A stretch of DNA of 64,000 nt from Glycomyces paridis. GTDB taxonomy: Bacteria; Actinomycetota; Actinomycetes; Mycobacteriales; Micromonosporaceae. The notes beneath the pieces were generated by a model. That model was not told the DNA's origin, did no database searches, and was given only the letters and a program-made list of their open reading frames with translations. This document shows positions 25,869-33,249 of this stretch, piece by piece. The position numbers were made by a program, and so were the translations under genes. The DNA lies in assembly GCF_004912155.1 (NCBI RefSeq), contig NZ_STGX01000018.1, positions 1 through 64,000 on the forward strand, written 5' to 3'. Positions within the stretch are counted from its first letter, which is position 1. Each line of letters begins with the position of its first letter.

Positions 25869-26825
25869 ATGTCGTCACCCCGCGCCCTCCTCGGCGTCAC
25901 GCTCGTCCTCGCCGCCTCCGTGTTCTTCGGCGTCTGCGGCCCCTTCGGCAAGGTCGTGATCCAGGCCGGGCTCTCCCCGATCCAGGTCACATGGCTGCGC
26001 ATCTGCGGCGTCGGGGTCATCGCGGTCGTCGCGGCGGCCGTGCCGCTCGTCCGGGTCCTGCGCGAGGGCCGGCAGCTCCCCTGGGGCGCCCTGATCCTCT
26101 TCGGCCTCACCGCGGTCTCGGCGGTCCAGGCCTTCTACTTCATCGCGGTCGAGCGCCTGCCCGTCGGCATCGCGCTCCTGCTGGAGTTCATGGGCCCGAT
26201 CGTCGTGGTCGCCTGGGTCAGGTTCGTGCGCCGCACCGTCCTGCCCCGCGCGGCCGTCGTCGGGGTGCTGCTCAGCCTCGCCGGGCTGTGCATCGTCGTC
26301 GAGGTCTGGCTGGGCCTGCGCCTGGACGCGATCGGCCTCGTCGCCGGCTCGGCCGCCGCGGCCTGCCAGGCCACTTACTTCCTCTCCGGCGAGAAGCTCA
26401 CCGCGAAGGTGGACGTGCGGATCCTCCTCGCCGTGGGCTTCACCACCGGCGCGATCAGCCTGCTGCCGCTCGCGGCGCCCTGGGCGATGGACTGGGCCGT
26501 CCTGTCCGGCCGGGTGACCCTCGGCGGGGTCGAGACGACCGCGCTGGCGAGCATCGCGGCACTCGTCGCCTGCACCGCGGTCGCCTACGGGCTGGGTCTG
26601 AGCGGCCTGCGGTTCGTGTCGGCGCCCGTGGCCGGGGGCCTGGGCTACACCGAGGTCGTCGTGGCCTCGCTCGCCGCCTGGGCGCTGCTCGGCGAGGCGC
26701 TGACGGTGCCGCAGATCATCGGCGGGCTCGTCGTCATCGCGGGGGTCTTCACGGCCCAACGCGCCGTCTCCGCGAAGACCGGCGTCGAGACCGCGGCCGA
26801 GGAGGCCGCGGTCACCAAGGTCTGA
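25869..26825 (+). CDS. EamA/DMT-family transporter
   Basis: A 318-aa inner-membrane protein with ten predicted helices arranged as two EamA repeats. ESPxG-type features are replaced by LGYTEVVVASLAAW in the second repeat. Such proteins export amino acids or small metabolites; the substrate is not predictable. It is inserted between mycoredoxin and nudC and convergent with nudC (3-nt gap). No strong ribosome site precedes ATG 25869. Confidence 0.9.
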   Translation: MSSPRALLGVTLVLAASVFFGVCGPFGKVVIQAGLSPIQVTWLRICGVGVIAVVAAAVPLVRVLREGRQLPWGALILFGLTAVSAVQAFYFIAVERLPVGIALLLEFMGPIVVVAWVRFVRRTVLPRAAVVGVLLSLAGLCIVVEVWLGLRLDAIGLVAGSAAAACQATYFLSGEKLTAKVDVRILLAVGFTTGAISLLPLAAPWAMDWAVLSGRVTLGGVETTALASIAALVACTAVAYGLGLSGLRFVSAPVAGGLGYTEVVVASLAAWALLGEALTVPQIIGGLVVIAGVFTAQRAVSAKTGVETAAEEAAVTKV

Positions 26826-26828
26826 GCG

Positions 26829-27737
26829 CTAGCGCTCCTCCTCGAGCCAGCGCTCGATGAGGAAGCGGGCCACCGAGATCCGGACGGCGCTCGGCGTGGC
26901 GTCGGCGGTCTCGACCCACATCTCGCGCACTTCCTCGCGGGTGAACCAGCGCGCGTCGGCGATCTCCTCGGCCTGGAGCACGAGCTCCTGCGAGGGGTCG
27001 GCGGTGGCGCGATAGGCGAGCATGAGCGAGCGCGGGTAGGGCCATGGCTGGCTGGAGACGTAGTCGAGGCGGTCGATCTTCATGCCGACCTCTTCGGCGA
27101 CCTCGCGGTGGACGGCGGCCTCGGCGGACTCGCCGGGCTCGACGAACCCGGCGATGCACGCGTACCGGCCGGTGCGGGTGCTCTGCGGGGGCGCGATGGT
27201 GTTCTGCGCGATCGAGGGCCTCGGCTGGTCGCCGTAGCGGCGGTGCTTGGCGAGGAGGACGCGGTCGGCGCCGTCGTCGATGAGGACGATCACGGCCGGG
27301 TCGGTGCGCGGGAAGACCGCGCGGCCCTCCCCGGGCGCGAGCTCCCAGCCGGCCATGCGCGGCTGGAGCGGGCGGCCGGTGGTCGGGTGGAAGCGGTAGG
27401 TCGCGTGCCAGTGGCCGATGCCGATGGCCTCCACGGCGATCGCGAGGTCGCGGTGGTCCCAGGTGGGCCTGATGGAGCGCCCGGGGAGGCCGTCGGGCAG
27501 GTCGGTGAAGACGGCGAACACGGGCGGGTCCTCACCGCCGAGGTAGACGCGGCGGCCTTCGGGCGCGGTGTCGGCGTCGCGGTAGTGGAGGCCGTCCTCG
27601 TCGGCGTCGATGCGTTCGCGCATCGAGTCGCAGGCGACGATCTGGGCGCGGTTCCAGGCCGCTTCGAGCCATTCGGGGTCGTCGCGGTGATGCGCGCAGC
27701 GGTCGAGGACGTCGACTGCCAGCGGCGGGTGCATCAT
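26829..27737 (-). CDS. nudC: NudC-like NAD(+) diphosphatase
   Basis: A 302-aa Nudix hydrolase that splits NADH/NAD into NMN and AMP and can decap NAD-capped RNA. The Nudix box GFVEPGESAEAAVHREVAEE lies near residues 195-214. The NudC-specific SQPWPYPRSLM follows. The zinc-ribbon region that normally carries four Cys has none here (WHATYRFHPTTGRPLQP), so the structural zinc site is lost. The ATG overlaps the stop of the upstream M16 gene (ATGA), and both M16 genes and nudC form one operon. Confidence 0.92.
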   Translation of the reverse strand: MMHPPLAVDVLDRCAHHRDDPEWLEAAWNRAQIVACDSMRERIDADEDGLHYRDADTAPEGRRVYLGGEDPPVFAVFTDLPDGLPGRSIRPTWDHRDLAIAVEAIGIGHWHATYRFHPTTGRPLQPRMAGWELAPGEGRAVFPRTDPAVIVLIDDGADRVLLAKHRRYGDQPRPSIAQNTIAPPQSTRTGRYACIAGFVEPGESAEAAVHREVAEEVGMKIDRLDYVSSQPWPYPRSLMLAYRATADPSQELVLQAEEIADARWFTREEVREMWVETADATPSAVRISVARFLIERWLEEER

Positions 27738-29059
27738 GGCGCGACGACCTCTCCGAAGGCGGCGAGCGGTTCGCGGATCTCGGCCCCGTCGCCGAGGACG
27801 ACGGTGACGGCCCGGTCGGGGTCGAGCCGTTCGGCGGCGACCCTGCGGATGTCGGCGGGGGTGACCTCGCGCAGCCGCTCGGAGTGCTCGGTGAGCCACG
27901 ACAGCGGGAGTCCGGACGCGGCGAGGACCGACATGTAGTTGGCGACGCCGGACTGGGTGGCGGTGGCGAGTTTGACCGAGCCGAGCGCGTAGCGGCGGGC
28001 GAGGTCGAGCTCTTCGGCGTCCGGCGGGTTGTCGGCCATGCCGCGCAGTTCGGCGCGGACTTCGGCGAGGGCCGGGCCGGTGACCTCGGTGGCGACGTCG
28101 ACGGCCGCGAGCTGGAGCGAGCCGGCCGGGGCGTGGTCGACGCGCGAGCGCGGCGAGTAGCCGTAGCCCTTGGTCTCGCGCAGGTTCATGACCAGGCGCG
28201 AGGAGAAGTAGCCGCCGAAGATGAGGTTGGCCAGGTGCTGGGCGGCGTTGTCGGGGTGGGTGCGGGCGACGGCCGGGTAGGCGACGCGGATCGCGGACTG
28301 GACCGAGCCGGCCCGGTCGACCAGCACGAGCGGGCCGGGGGCCATGTCGGGCAGGGGTTCCATGCGGCGCGGCTCGCCTGTGCCGCTCTCACCCATGCCG
28401 TTCCAGTCGCCGAGGGCCTTCTCGACGGCGGCCGCGGTCGCGTCGGGGTCGATGTCGCCGACGATGATGAGCCGGGCGCCGGCCGGGTGGAGGCGGGCGG
28501 CGTGGAGGGCGAGGACGGCCGCGCGTTCGACCGCGGCGACCTCGTCGGCGGTGGGCTGCTGGTGGCCGTACGGGTGGTCGCCCCACAGGCGGGCGTCGAG
28601 GACGCGGCCGACCTGGAAGTCGGGCTGCTGCTCGGCGACGGAGAGGCCGTCGATGATGCGGGAGCGTTCGACCTCGAGCGGCCCGTCGGGGTATTCGGCG
28701 GCCTTGAGGAGGTCGCCGAGGACTTCGAGGAGTTCGGGCAGGCCGGTGGCGAGGCTGTTGCCGGACACGGCGATCCGGTCGGGGTCGGCCCCGGCGCCGA
28801 GCGCGCCGCCGACGCCCTGGAGGCGCCGGGCGATCTCGCTCATGGAGGCCGTCTCGGTCCCGGAGAAGATCGCGGCGGTGAGCAGGTCGGCGACGGCGAG
28901 GTCGGCGTGCGCGGCCGGGATCGACAGGCGCACCTCGGCGAGCGGGACGCCCGGCCGGCGGGTGAGCAGGACCCGGAGCCCGTTGGGCAGGGTCCGCTCG
29001 ACGGGGACGGGGAGGGTCAGCGGGACTTCCGGTGCGAGACCTGGGACGACGTTGTTCAC
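27734..29059 (-). CDS. M16 peptidase family protein, non-catalytic subunit
   Basis: A 441-aa M16-fold protein lacking the HxxEH zinc motif. It keeps the C-terminal substrate-binding segment FSSRLVMNLRETKGYGYS, which contributes Arg and Tyr in heterodimeric M16B enzymes. It probably pairs with the catalytic protein encoded immediately upstream, which it overlaps by 4 nt. The substrate is unknown. Confidence 0.93.
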   Translation of the reverse strand: MNNVVPGLAPEVPLTLPVPVERTLPNGLRVLLTRRPGVPLAEVRLSIPAAHADLAVADLLTAAIFSGTETASMSEIARRLQGVGGALGAGADPDRIAVSGNSLATGLPELLEVLGDLLKAAEYPDGPLEVERSRIIDGLSVAEQQPDFQVGRVLDARLWGDHPYGHQQPTADEVAAVERAAVLALHAARLHPAGARLIIVGDIDPDATAAAVEKALGDWNGMGESGTGEPRRMEPLPDMAPGPLVLVDRAGSVQSAIRVAYPAVARTHPDNAAQHLANLIFGGYFSSRLVMNLRETKGYGYSPRSRVDHAPAGSLQLAAVDVATEVTGPALAEVRAELRGMADNPPDAEELDLARRYALGSVKLATATQSGVANYMSVLAASGLPLSWLTEHSERLREVTPADIRRVAAERLDPDRAVTVVLGDGAEIREPLAAFGEVVAP

Positions 29060-30357
29060 TGCACTCCTCCGGGAATCACTTCGAGAACGGCGCGGCGGTT
29101 CGGCGTCATGGCGGCGGCGGCCCGCGCGACGGCCTCGGGCGTCACCTCGCCGAGCAGGGACGCGAAGCGGGTGGTCATGGCAGCGTCGCCGTGGAAGATC
29201 TCGGCGGTCGCCAGGCGCCTGGAGCGCCCCATCACCGAGTCGTCGCCGCGCAGCAGCTGGGCGGCGACGCGGGCCTTGACGCGGTCGAGTTCGGCCTCTT
29301 CGACGCCTTCGGCGACGCGGGCGAGCTCTTCGTCGACGGTGCCGAGCACGGCGTCGACGGCGGTGCCGGGCGGCAGGAACGCCTGGACGAGCATCGCGGT
29401 CGGGCCGCGGGAGGCGAAGGGCTCGGACATGAACGTGGTGTGGGCGGCGACGGCGGTGGCGGTGCGGTCGGTGTGGATGAGCCGCTCGACCAGGCGCGAG
29501 GCGTCGCCGTCGGTGAGGAGTTCGCCGAGGACCACGTACGGCAGGAACGCGTCGAGGTCGGTGACCGGGTCGGGGACGCGCCAGGCGACGGCGACGGCCG
29601 GCAGCGTGGCCCGCTCGTCCACGTAGGACTCGCGGCGCTCGCCGTCCAGGTCGGGCTCGTCGAAGGAGGGGTGGACGGGCGCCGGGCGGGCCTCGACGTC
29701 GCCGAAGTGGCGCTCGACGAGTTCGCGGGCCTGCTCCAGGTCGAAGTCCCCCGCGACGGACAGGACGGCGTTGGAGGCCGGGTAGTAGGCGTCGAAGAAC
29801 GACTGCGCGTCGGCGACGGTGGCCGCATCGAGGTCCACGAAGGAGCCGTAGCCGTCGTGCGCGTTCGGGAACGTGTCGAACATCACCGGCGGGAGCTTGA
29901 TCCAGGGGAAGCCGCCGTACGGGCGGTTGAGGACGTTGACCCGGATCTCCTCCTTCACCACGCTGACCTGGTTGGCGAGGTTCTCATCGGTGATCGCCGG
30001 GCCCCGCATCCGGTCGGCCTCCAGGAACAGCGCGAGTTCGAGGCCGTTGGAGGGCAGCAGGTTGAAGTAGTCGGTGTAGTCGATGTGGGTCGAGCCGTTG
30101 AAGGTGCCGCCCGCGGACTGGACGTGGCGCATGTGCTCGGCCTTGCCGACGTTGTGGGAGCCCTGGAACATCATGTGCTCGAACAGGTGGGCGAAGCCGG
30201 TGCGCCCTTCGGGCTCCGATCGCATCCCCACGTCGTACACCACGGCGACCCCGACGACCGGCGCTCCGGGGTCCGGCGCGAGGACCACCCGCAACCCGTT
30301 GGCGAGCCGGAACCGCTCGATCGCGAACGCCGGGGCGGGAATCGTCGCAACAGTCAT
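29056..30357 (-). CDS. M16 zinc peptidase, catalytic subunit
   Basis: A 433-aa M16B-type peptidase with the inverted zinc motif HLFEH (His57, Glu60, His61) and a downstream Glu in the NQVSVVKEEI helix. With the next protein it should form a heterodimeric clamp that degrades peptides or small proteins. It is first in the operon M16-M16-nudC, whose genes overlap by 4 nt each. ATG 30357 gives a normal N-terminus. Confidence 0.94.
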   Translation of the reverse strand: MTVATIPAPAFAIERFRLANGLRVVLAPDPGAPVVGVAVVYDVGMRSEPEGRTGFAHLFEHMMFQGSHNVGKAEHMRHVQSAGGTFNGSTHIDYTDYFNLLPSNGLELALFLEADRMRGPAITDENLANQVSVVKEEIRVNVLNRPYGGFPWIKLPPVMFDTFPNAHDGYGSFVDLDAATVADAQSFFDAYYPASNAVLSVAGDFDLEQARELVERHFGDVEARPAPVHPSFDEPDLDGERRESYVDERATLPAVAVAWRVPDPVTDLDAFLPYVVLGELLTDGDASRLVERLIHTDRTATAVAAHTTFMSEPFASRGPTAMLVQAFLPPGTAVDAVLGTVDEELARVAEGVEEAELDRVKARVAAQLLRGDDSVMGRSRRLATAEIFHGDAAMTTRFASLLGEVTPEAVARAAAAMTPNRRAVLEVIPGGVQ

Positions 30358-30452
30358 GGCCGAACCCTATCTCAGCTCAGTGACCGCGCAGGTGCGCGGC
30401 GTTCGTCACAACTCCTTGGAATCGGCATGAATTCCTGCTTGACTCCTAGGCT

Positions 30453-30530
30453 ATGAACTCGCAGCACTTCGAACGCCTCACCGACGCCCGCCGCGTCGCG
30501 GCCTCGTGCTGCCGAATGTGCGCCAGCTGA
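30453..30530 (+). CDS. Cysteine-rich leader peptide upstream of metNIQ
   Basis: A 25-aa frame ending SCCRMCAS, with three Cys and one Met in the last eight residues. Short Cys-tract upstream ORFs are known in actinobacteria to control sulfur and methionine genes through ribosome stalling when cysteine is scarce. Its place 64 nt before metN fits that role. The ribosome site is weak (CTAGG close to the ATG). No clear downstream hairpin could be drawn with certainty. Confidence 0.7.
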   Translation: MNSQHFERLTDARRVAASCCRMCAS

Positions 30531-30594
30531 GGGCTCCTGCACCGCCGCGCCCCGAAGCGGCGATCACCCACAGCGAAAGCGACGTTCCTTCCTC

Positions 30595-31362
30595 ATGGGA
30601 TCTGCACCCAGCATCAGCCTGTCCGGCGTCACCAAACGCTTCGGCGACCTGACCGCGCTCGACGCGGTCGACCTCGACGTCGCCCCCGGCGAGATCTTCG
30701 GCATCCTCGGCCGCTCCGGCGCCGGGAAGTCCACGCTGCTGCGCACCGCCAACCTCCTCACCAGGCCCGACTCGGGCACCGTGACCGTCGACGGTGCCGA
30801 ACTGACGGCCCTGCACGGCCGCGAGCTGCGCCGCGCCCGCGCCAAGACCGCGATGATCTTCCAGCACTTCAACCTGCTGTCGAACCGCAACGCCGCCTCG
30901 AACGTGGCGCTGCCGCTGCGGTTCGGACGCGTCCCGCGCGCCGCACGCCGCGCACGCGCCCTCGAACTGCTCGACCTCGTCGGCCTCGCCGACAAGGCCA
31001 AGGCCTACCCCGGACAGCTCTCCGGCGGCCAGCGCCAGCGCCTGGCGATCTCCAGGGCGCTCGCGGCCGATCCGGCCGTGCTGCTCTCCGACGAGGCCAC
31101 GAGCGCGCTCGACACCGACACCACCGACGAGATCCTCGACCTGCTCGCGCGGCTCAACCGCGAGTTGGGGCTGACGATCCTGCTCATCACGCATGAGCTC
31201 GAGGTGATCACCCGCATCTGCCACCGCGCCGCGGTGATGGACTCGGGCCGGTTCGTGGAGACCGGGCCGGTGCCCGAACTGCTCGCCGACCCCGGCTCGC
31301 GTCTGGGCTCGCAGGCCCGGCGCCTCGCCGCCCGCCTGCTCGGTGAGGGGGCGGCGCTGTGA
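30595..31362 (+). CDS. metN: Methionine ABC transporter ATPase MetN
   Basis: A 255-aa ABC ATPase with Walker A GRSGAGKS (39-46), the signature LSGGQRQR (142-149) and Walker B/switch DEATSALD (166-173). LLSNRNAASNVALPL is typical of MetN. It is shorter than E. coli MetN (about 340 aa) because it lacks the C-terminal methionine-sensing NIL domain, so feedback control by methionine is probably absent. It is coupled to metI by a GTGA overlap. Confidence 0.92.
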   Translation: MGSAPSISLSGVTKRFGDLTALDAVDLDVAPGEIFGILGRSGAGKSTLLRTANLLTRPDSGTVTVDGAELTALHGRELRRARAKTAMIFQHFNLLSNRNAASNVALPLRFGRVPRAARRARALELLDLVGLADKAKAYPGQLSGGQRQRLAISRALAADPAVLLSDEATSALDTDTTDEILDLLARLNRELGLTILLITHELEVITRICHRAAVMDSGRFVETGPVPELLADPGSRLGSQARRLAARLLGEGAAL

Positions 31363-32015
31363 ACGACGACCGACTCGTCGAGCTGCTGACCGAGGCGTTC
31401 TGGGAGACCCTGCACATCGTCTCGGTGGCGGGGCTGTGGACGCTGCTGGGCGGGCTGCTGGTCGGCACCGTCCTCTACATCACCTCGAAGTCCGGGCCGC
31501 GGCCGATCGCGGTGGTGAACGCGCCGCTCGGTCTCCTGGTCAACGTCGGCCGCAGTGCGCCGTTCGTACTGCTCATGGTCGCTGTCGTGCCGCTGACGCG
31601 CCTCATCACGGGGACGAGCATCGGCACGGAGGCGGCGATCGTGCCGCTGACGGTGGCCTCGATCCCGTTCTTCGCTCGGCTCGTCGAAGGCGCGCTGCTC
31701 GAAGTCCAGCCGGGCCTGGTCGAAGCGGCCCGGTCGATGGGGGCCTCGACGCCGGCGCTGGTGTGGCGCGTGGTGCTGCCCGAGTCGACGCCGGGTCTCA
31801 TCCGCGGGTTCACTGTGACGCTCGTGGCGATCGTCTCGTACTCGGCGATGGCCGGGATCGTCGGCGGCGGGGGCCTGGGCGACCTGGCGTACCGCTACGG
31901 CTACCAGCGCTTCGAGACCGAGTACATGATCTGGCCGCTGGTCATCCTCATCGTGCTCGTCCAGCTCTTCCAGATCCTCGGCGACCGGTGCGCCCGCACC
32001 CTCGACCGTCGCTAA
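31359..32015 (+). CDS. metI: Methionine ABC transporter permease MetI
   Basis: A 218-aa permease with five membrane helices and the EAA loop EAARSMGASTPALVWRVVLP. It imports methionine with MetN and MetQ. GTG 31359 overlaps the metN stop by 4 nt, and metQ follows 27 nt downstream. Confidence 0.94.
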   Translation: MNDDRLVELLTEAFWETLHIVSVAGLWTLLGGLLVGTVLYITSKSGPRPIAVVNAPLGLLVNVGRSAPFVLLMVAVVPLTRLITGTSIGTEAAIVPLTVASIPFFARLVEGALLEVQPGLVEAARSMGASTPALVWRVVLPESTPGLIRGFTVTLVAIVSYSAMAGIVGGGGLGDLAYRYGYQRFETEYMIWPLVILIVLVQLFQILGDRCARTLDRR

Positions 32016-32042
32016 CGCAATTTCCCTACCTAGGAGAACACC

Positions 32043-32876
32043 ATGTTCAATCGCCGTGCCCTGATCGGCGGCTCAGTCGCCGCCGCGACCGCTCTAGCCC
32101 TTGCCGCCTGCGGTTCCGACGAGCCGTCGGAGCCGACCGAGACGAACGGGACCGTCACGGTCGCCGCGACCTCGGTGCCGCACGCGCAGATCCTCCAGTT
32201 CGTCCAGGACGAGCTGGCCGAGGACGCGGGGCTGACCATCGAGATCGAGGAGTTCAGCGACTACCTCCAGATCAACCCGTCGACCGACGACGGCTCGACG
32301 GACGCGAACTTCTTCCAGCACCTGCCGTACCTGGAGACCTACAACGCCGACAACGGCACCGACCTGGTCGAGGTGGCCCCGGTCCACATCGAGCCGCTCG
32401 CGCTGTACACGAACGGCACCGCGTCGGTCGAGGACCTTCCCGAAGGCGCGCAGATCGCGATCCCGGCCGACCCCTCCAACGGCGGCCGCGCCCTCGCCCT
32501 GCTGGCCGACGCGGGCCTGATCACCCTCGCCGACGGGGTCGACCTGACCTCCGCCACCGAGGCCGACATCGCCGACAACCCGCTCGGCCTGGAGTTCGTG
32601 GCCGTCGAGGCCGCGCAGCTCCCCCGCACCCTCCAGGACGTCGACGCCGCCGTCATCAACGGCAACTACGCCCTCGAAGCCGACCTCAGCCCCGCCGAGG
32701 ACGCCATCGCCAGCGAGTCCGCCGACGGCAACCCCTACGCGAACTACCTGGTCACGACCTCCGCCAATGCCGACAACGAGGACATCCAGAAGCTCGGCGA
32801 GCTCCTCCAGTCCAACGAGGTCAAGCAGTTCATCCTCGACACCTGGTCCGACGGCTCGGTCGTCCCGGCCTCCTAA
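32043..32876 (+). CDS. metQ: Methionine-binding lipoprotein MetQ
   Basis: A 277-aa NlpA/MetQ-type lipoprotein. The signal peptide ends in lipobox LAAC with Cys23. The body matches the family (ATSVPHAQIL, NFFQHLPYLETYN, PADPSNGGRALALLADAGLI). It delivers D- or L-methionine to MetI. TAGGAGAAC precedes ATG 32043. A 64-bp stretch to the end of the backbone block follows before tRNA-Trp. Confidence 0.95.
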   Translation: MFNRRALIGGSVAAATALALAACGSDEPSEPTETNGTVTVAATSVPHAQILQFVQDELAEDAGLTIEIEEFSDYLQINPSTDDGSTDANFFQHLPYLETYNADNGTDLVEVAPVHIEPLALYTNGTASVEDLPEGAQIAIPADPSNGGRALALLADAGLITLADGVDLTSATEADIADNPLGLEFVAVEAAQLPRTLQDVDAAVINGNYALEADLSPAEDAIASESADGNPYANYLVTTSANADNEDIQKLGELLQSNEVKQFILDTWSDGSVVPAS

Positions 32877-32964
32877 CCAGGCCTTACATCACCGCCAACC
32901 CGCTTGCACCGGCTGAACCGCGACACGTAAGATAGTTGCGGCCAGCCTGGCAACGGGCTGGCGA

Positions 32965-33037
32965 AGGAGTGTGGCGCAATTGGTAGCGCATCGGTCTCCA
33001 AAACCGAGGGTTGCAGGTTCGAGTCCTGTCACTCCTG
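32965..33037 (+). tRNA. tRNA-Trp (anticodon CCA)
   Basis: The acceptor AGGAGTG (32965-32971) pairs with CACTCCT (33030-33036). The anticodon loop CTCCAAA gives CCA, and the T-loop GGTTCGAGTCC is present. The discriminator is G and no CCA is encoded. It marks the boundary between backbone and the defence island; tRNA genes are common integration sites, though no attachment repeat was found. Confidence 0.95.
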
Positions 33038-33053
33038 CAAGTCCAGCATCACC

Positions 33054-33094
33054 CGAACACCGGGCCGTGATAAACGGCCCGGTGTTCGTGATTT
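33054..33094. terminator. Terminator after tRNA-Trp
   Basis: A perfect 15-bp stem (33054-33068 with 33074-33088) has a 5-nt loop and a TGATTT tail. Confidence 0.85.
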
Positions 33095-33217
33095 CAGCTG
33101 CGTTGCTCAGGCAGCAGCGGCGTGAACGGCGACCGGATTTCATCGGCGCTGATCTTCGCCTCGCCGGTCACCATCGCCTCCAGGAGTCGCGGCACGCTGA
33201 TTTCCCTGATTCTCGCT
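33094..33217 (-). pseudogene. 3' remnant of an unidentified gene
   Basis: An open frame ending at 33094 encodes about 35 residues with strongly GC-rich third positions (ISVPRLLEAMVTGEAKISAD, then EIRSPFTPLLPEQ). The upstream part has no start and does not look coding. It is probably the tail of a gene cut by the island's insertion between tRNA-Trp and mcrB. The identity is unknown. Confidence 0.35.
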
Positions 33218-33236
33218 TCGCGGGTCGCGGAGGCGT

Positions 33237-33249
33237 GATAATGGGGTGA
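33237..33249 (+). promoter_or_regulatory. -10 element of the mcrB-frame gene, leaderless start
   Basis: GATAAT at 33237-33242 lies 6 nt before ATG 33249, the spacing of a leaderless transcript that starts on the ATG. Confidence 0.6.

Noticed and set aside
32965-33037. Attachment site repeat of tRNA-Trp at the far end of the island
   Set aside because: No copy of the tRNA 3' end was seen in 60-64 kb, and no integrase gene was found in the window; the far boundary may be outside it.
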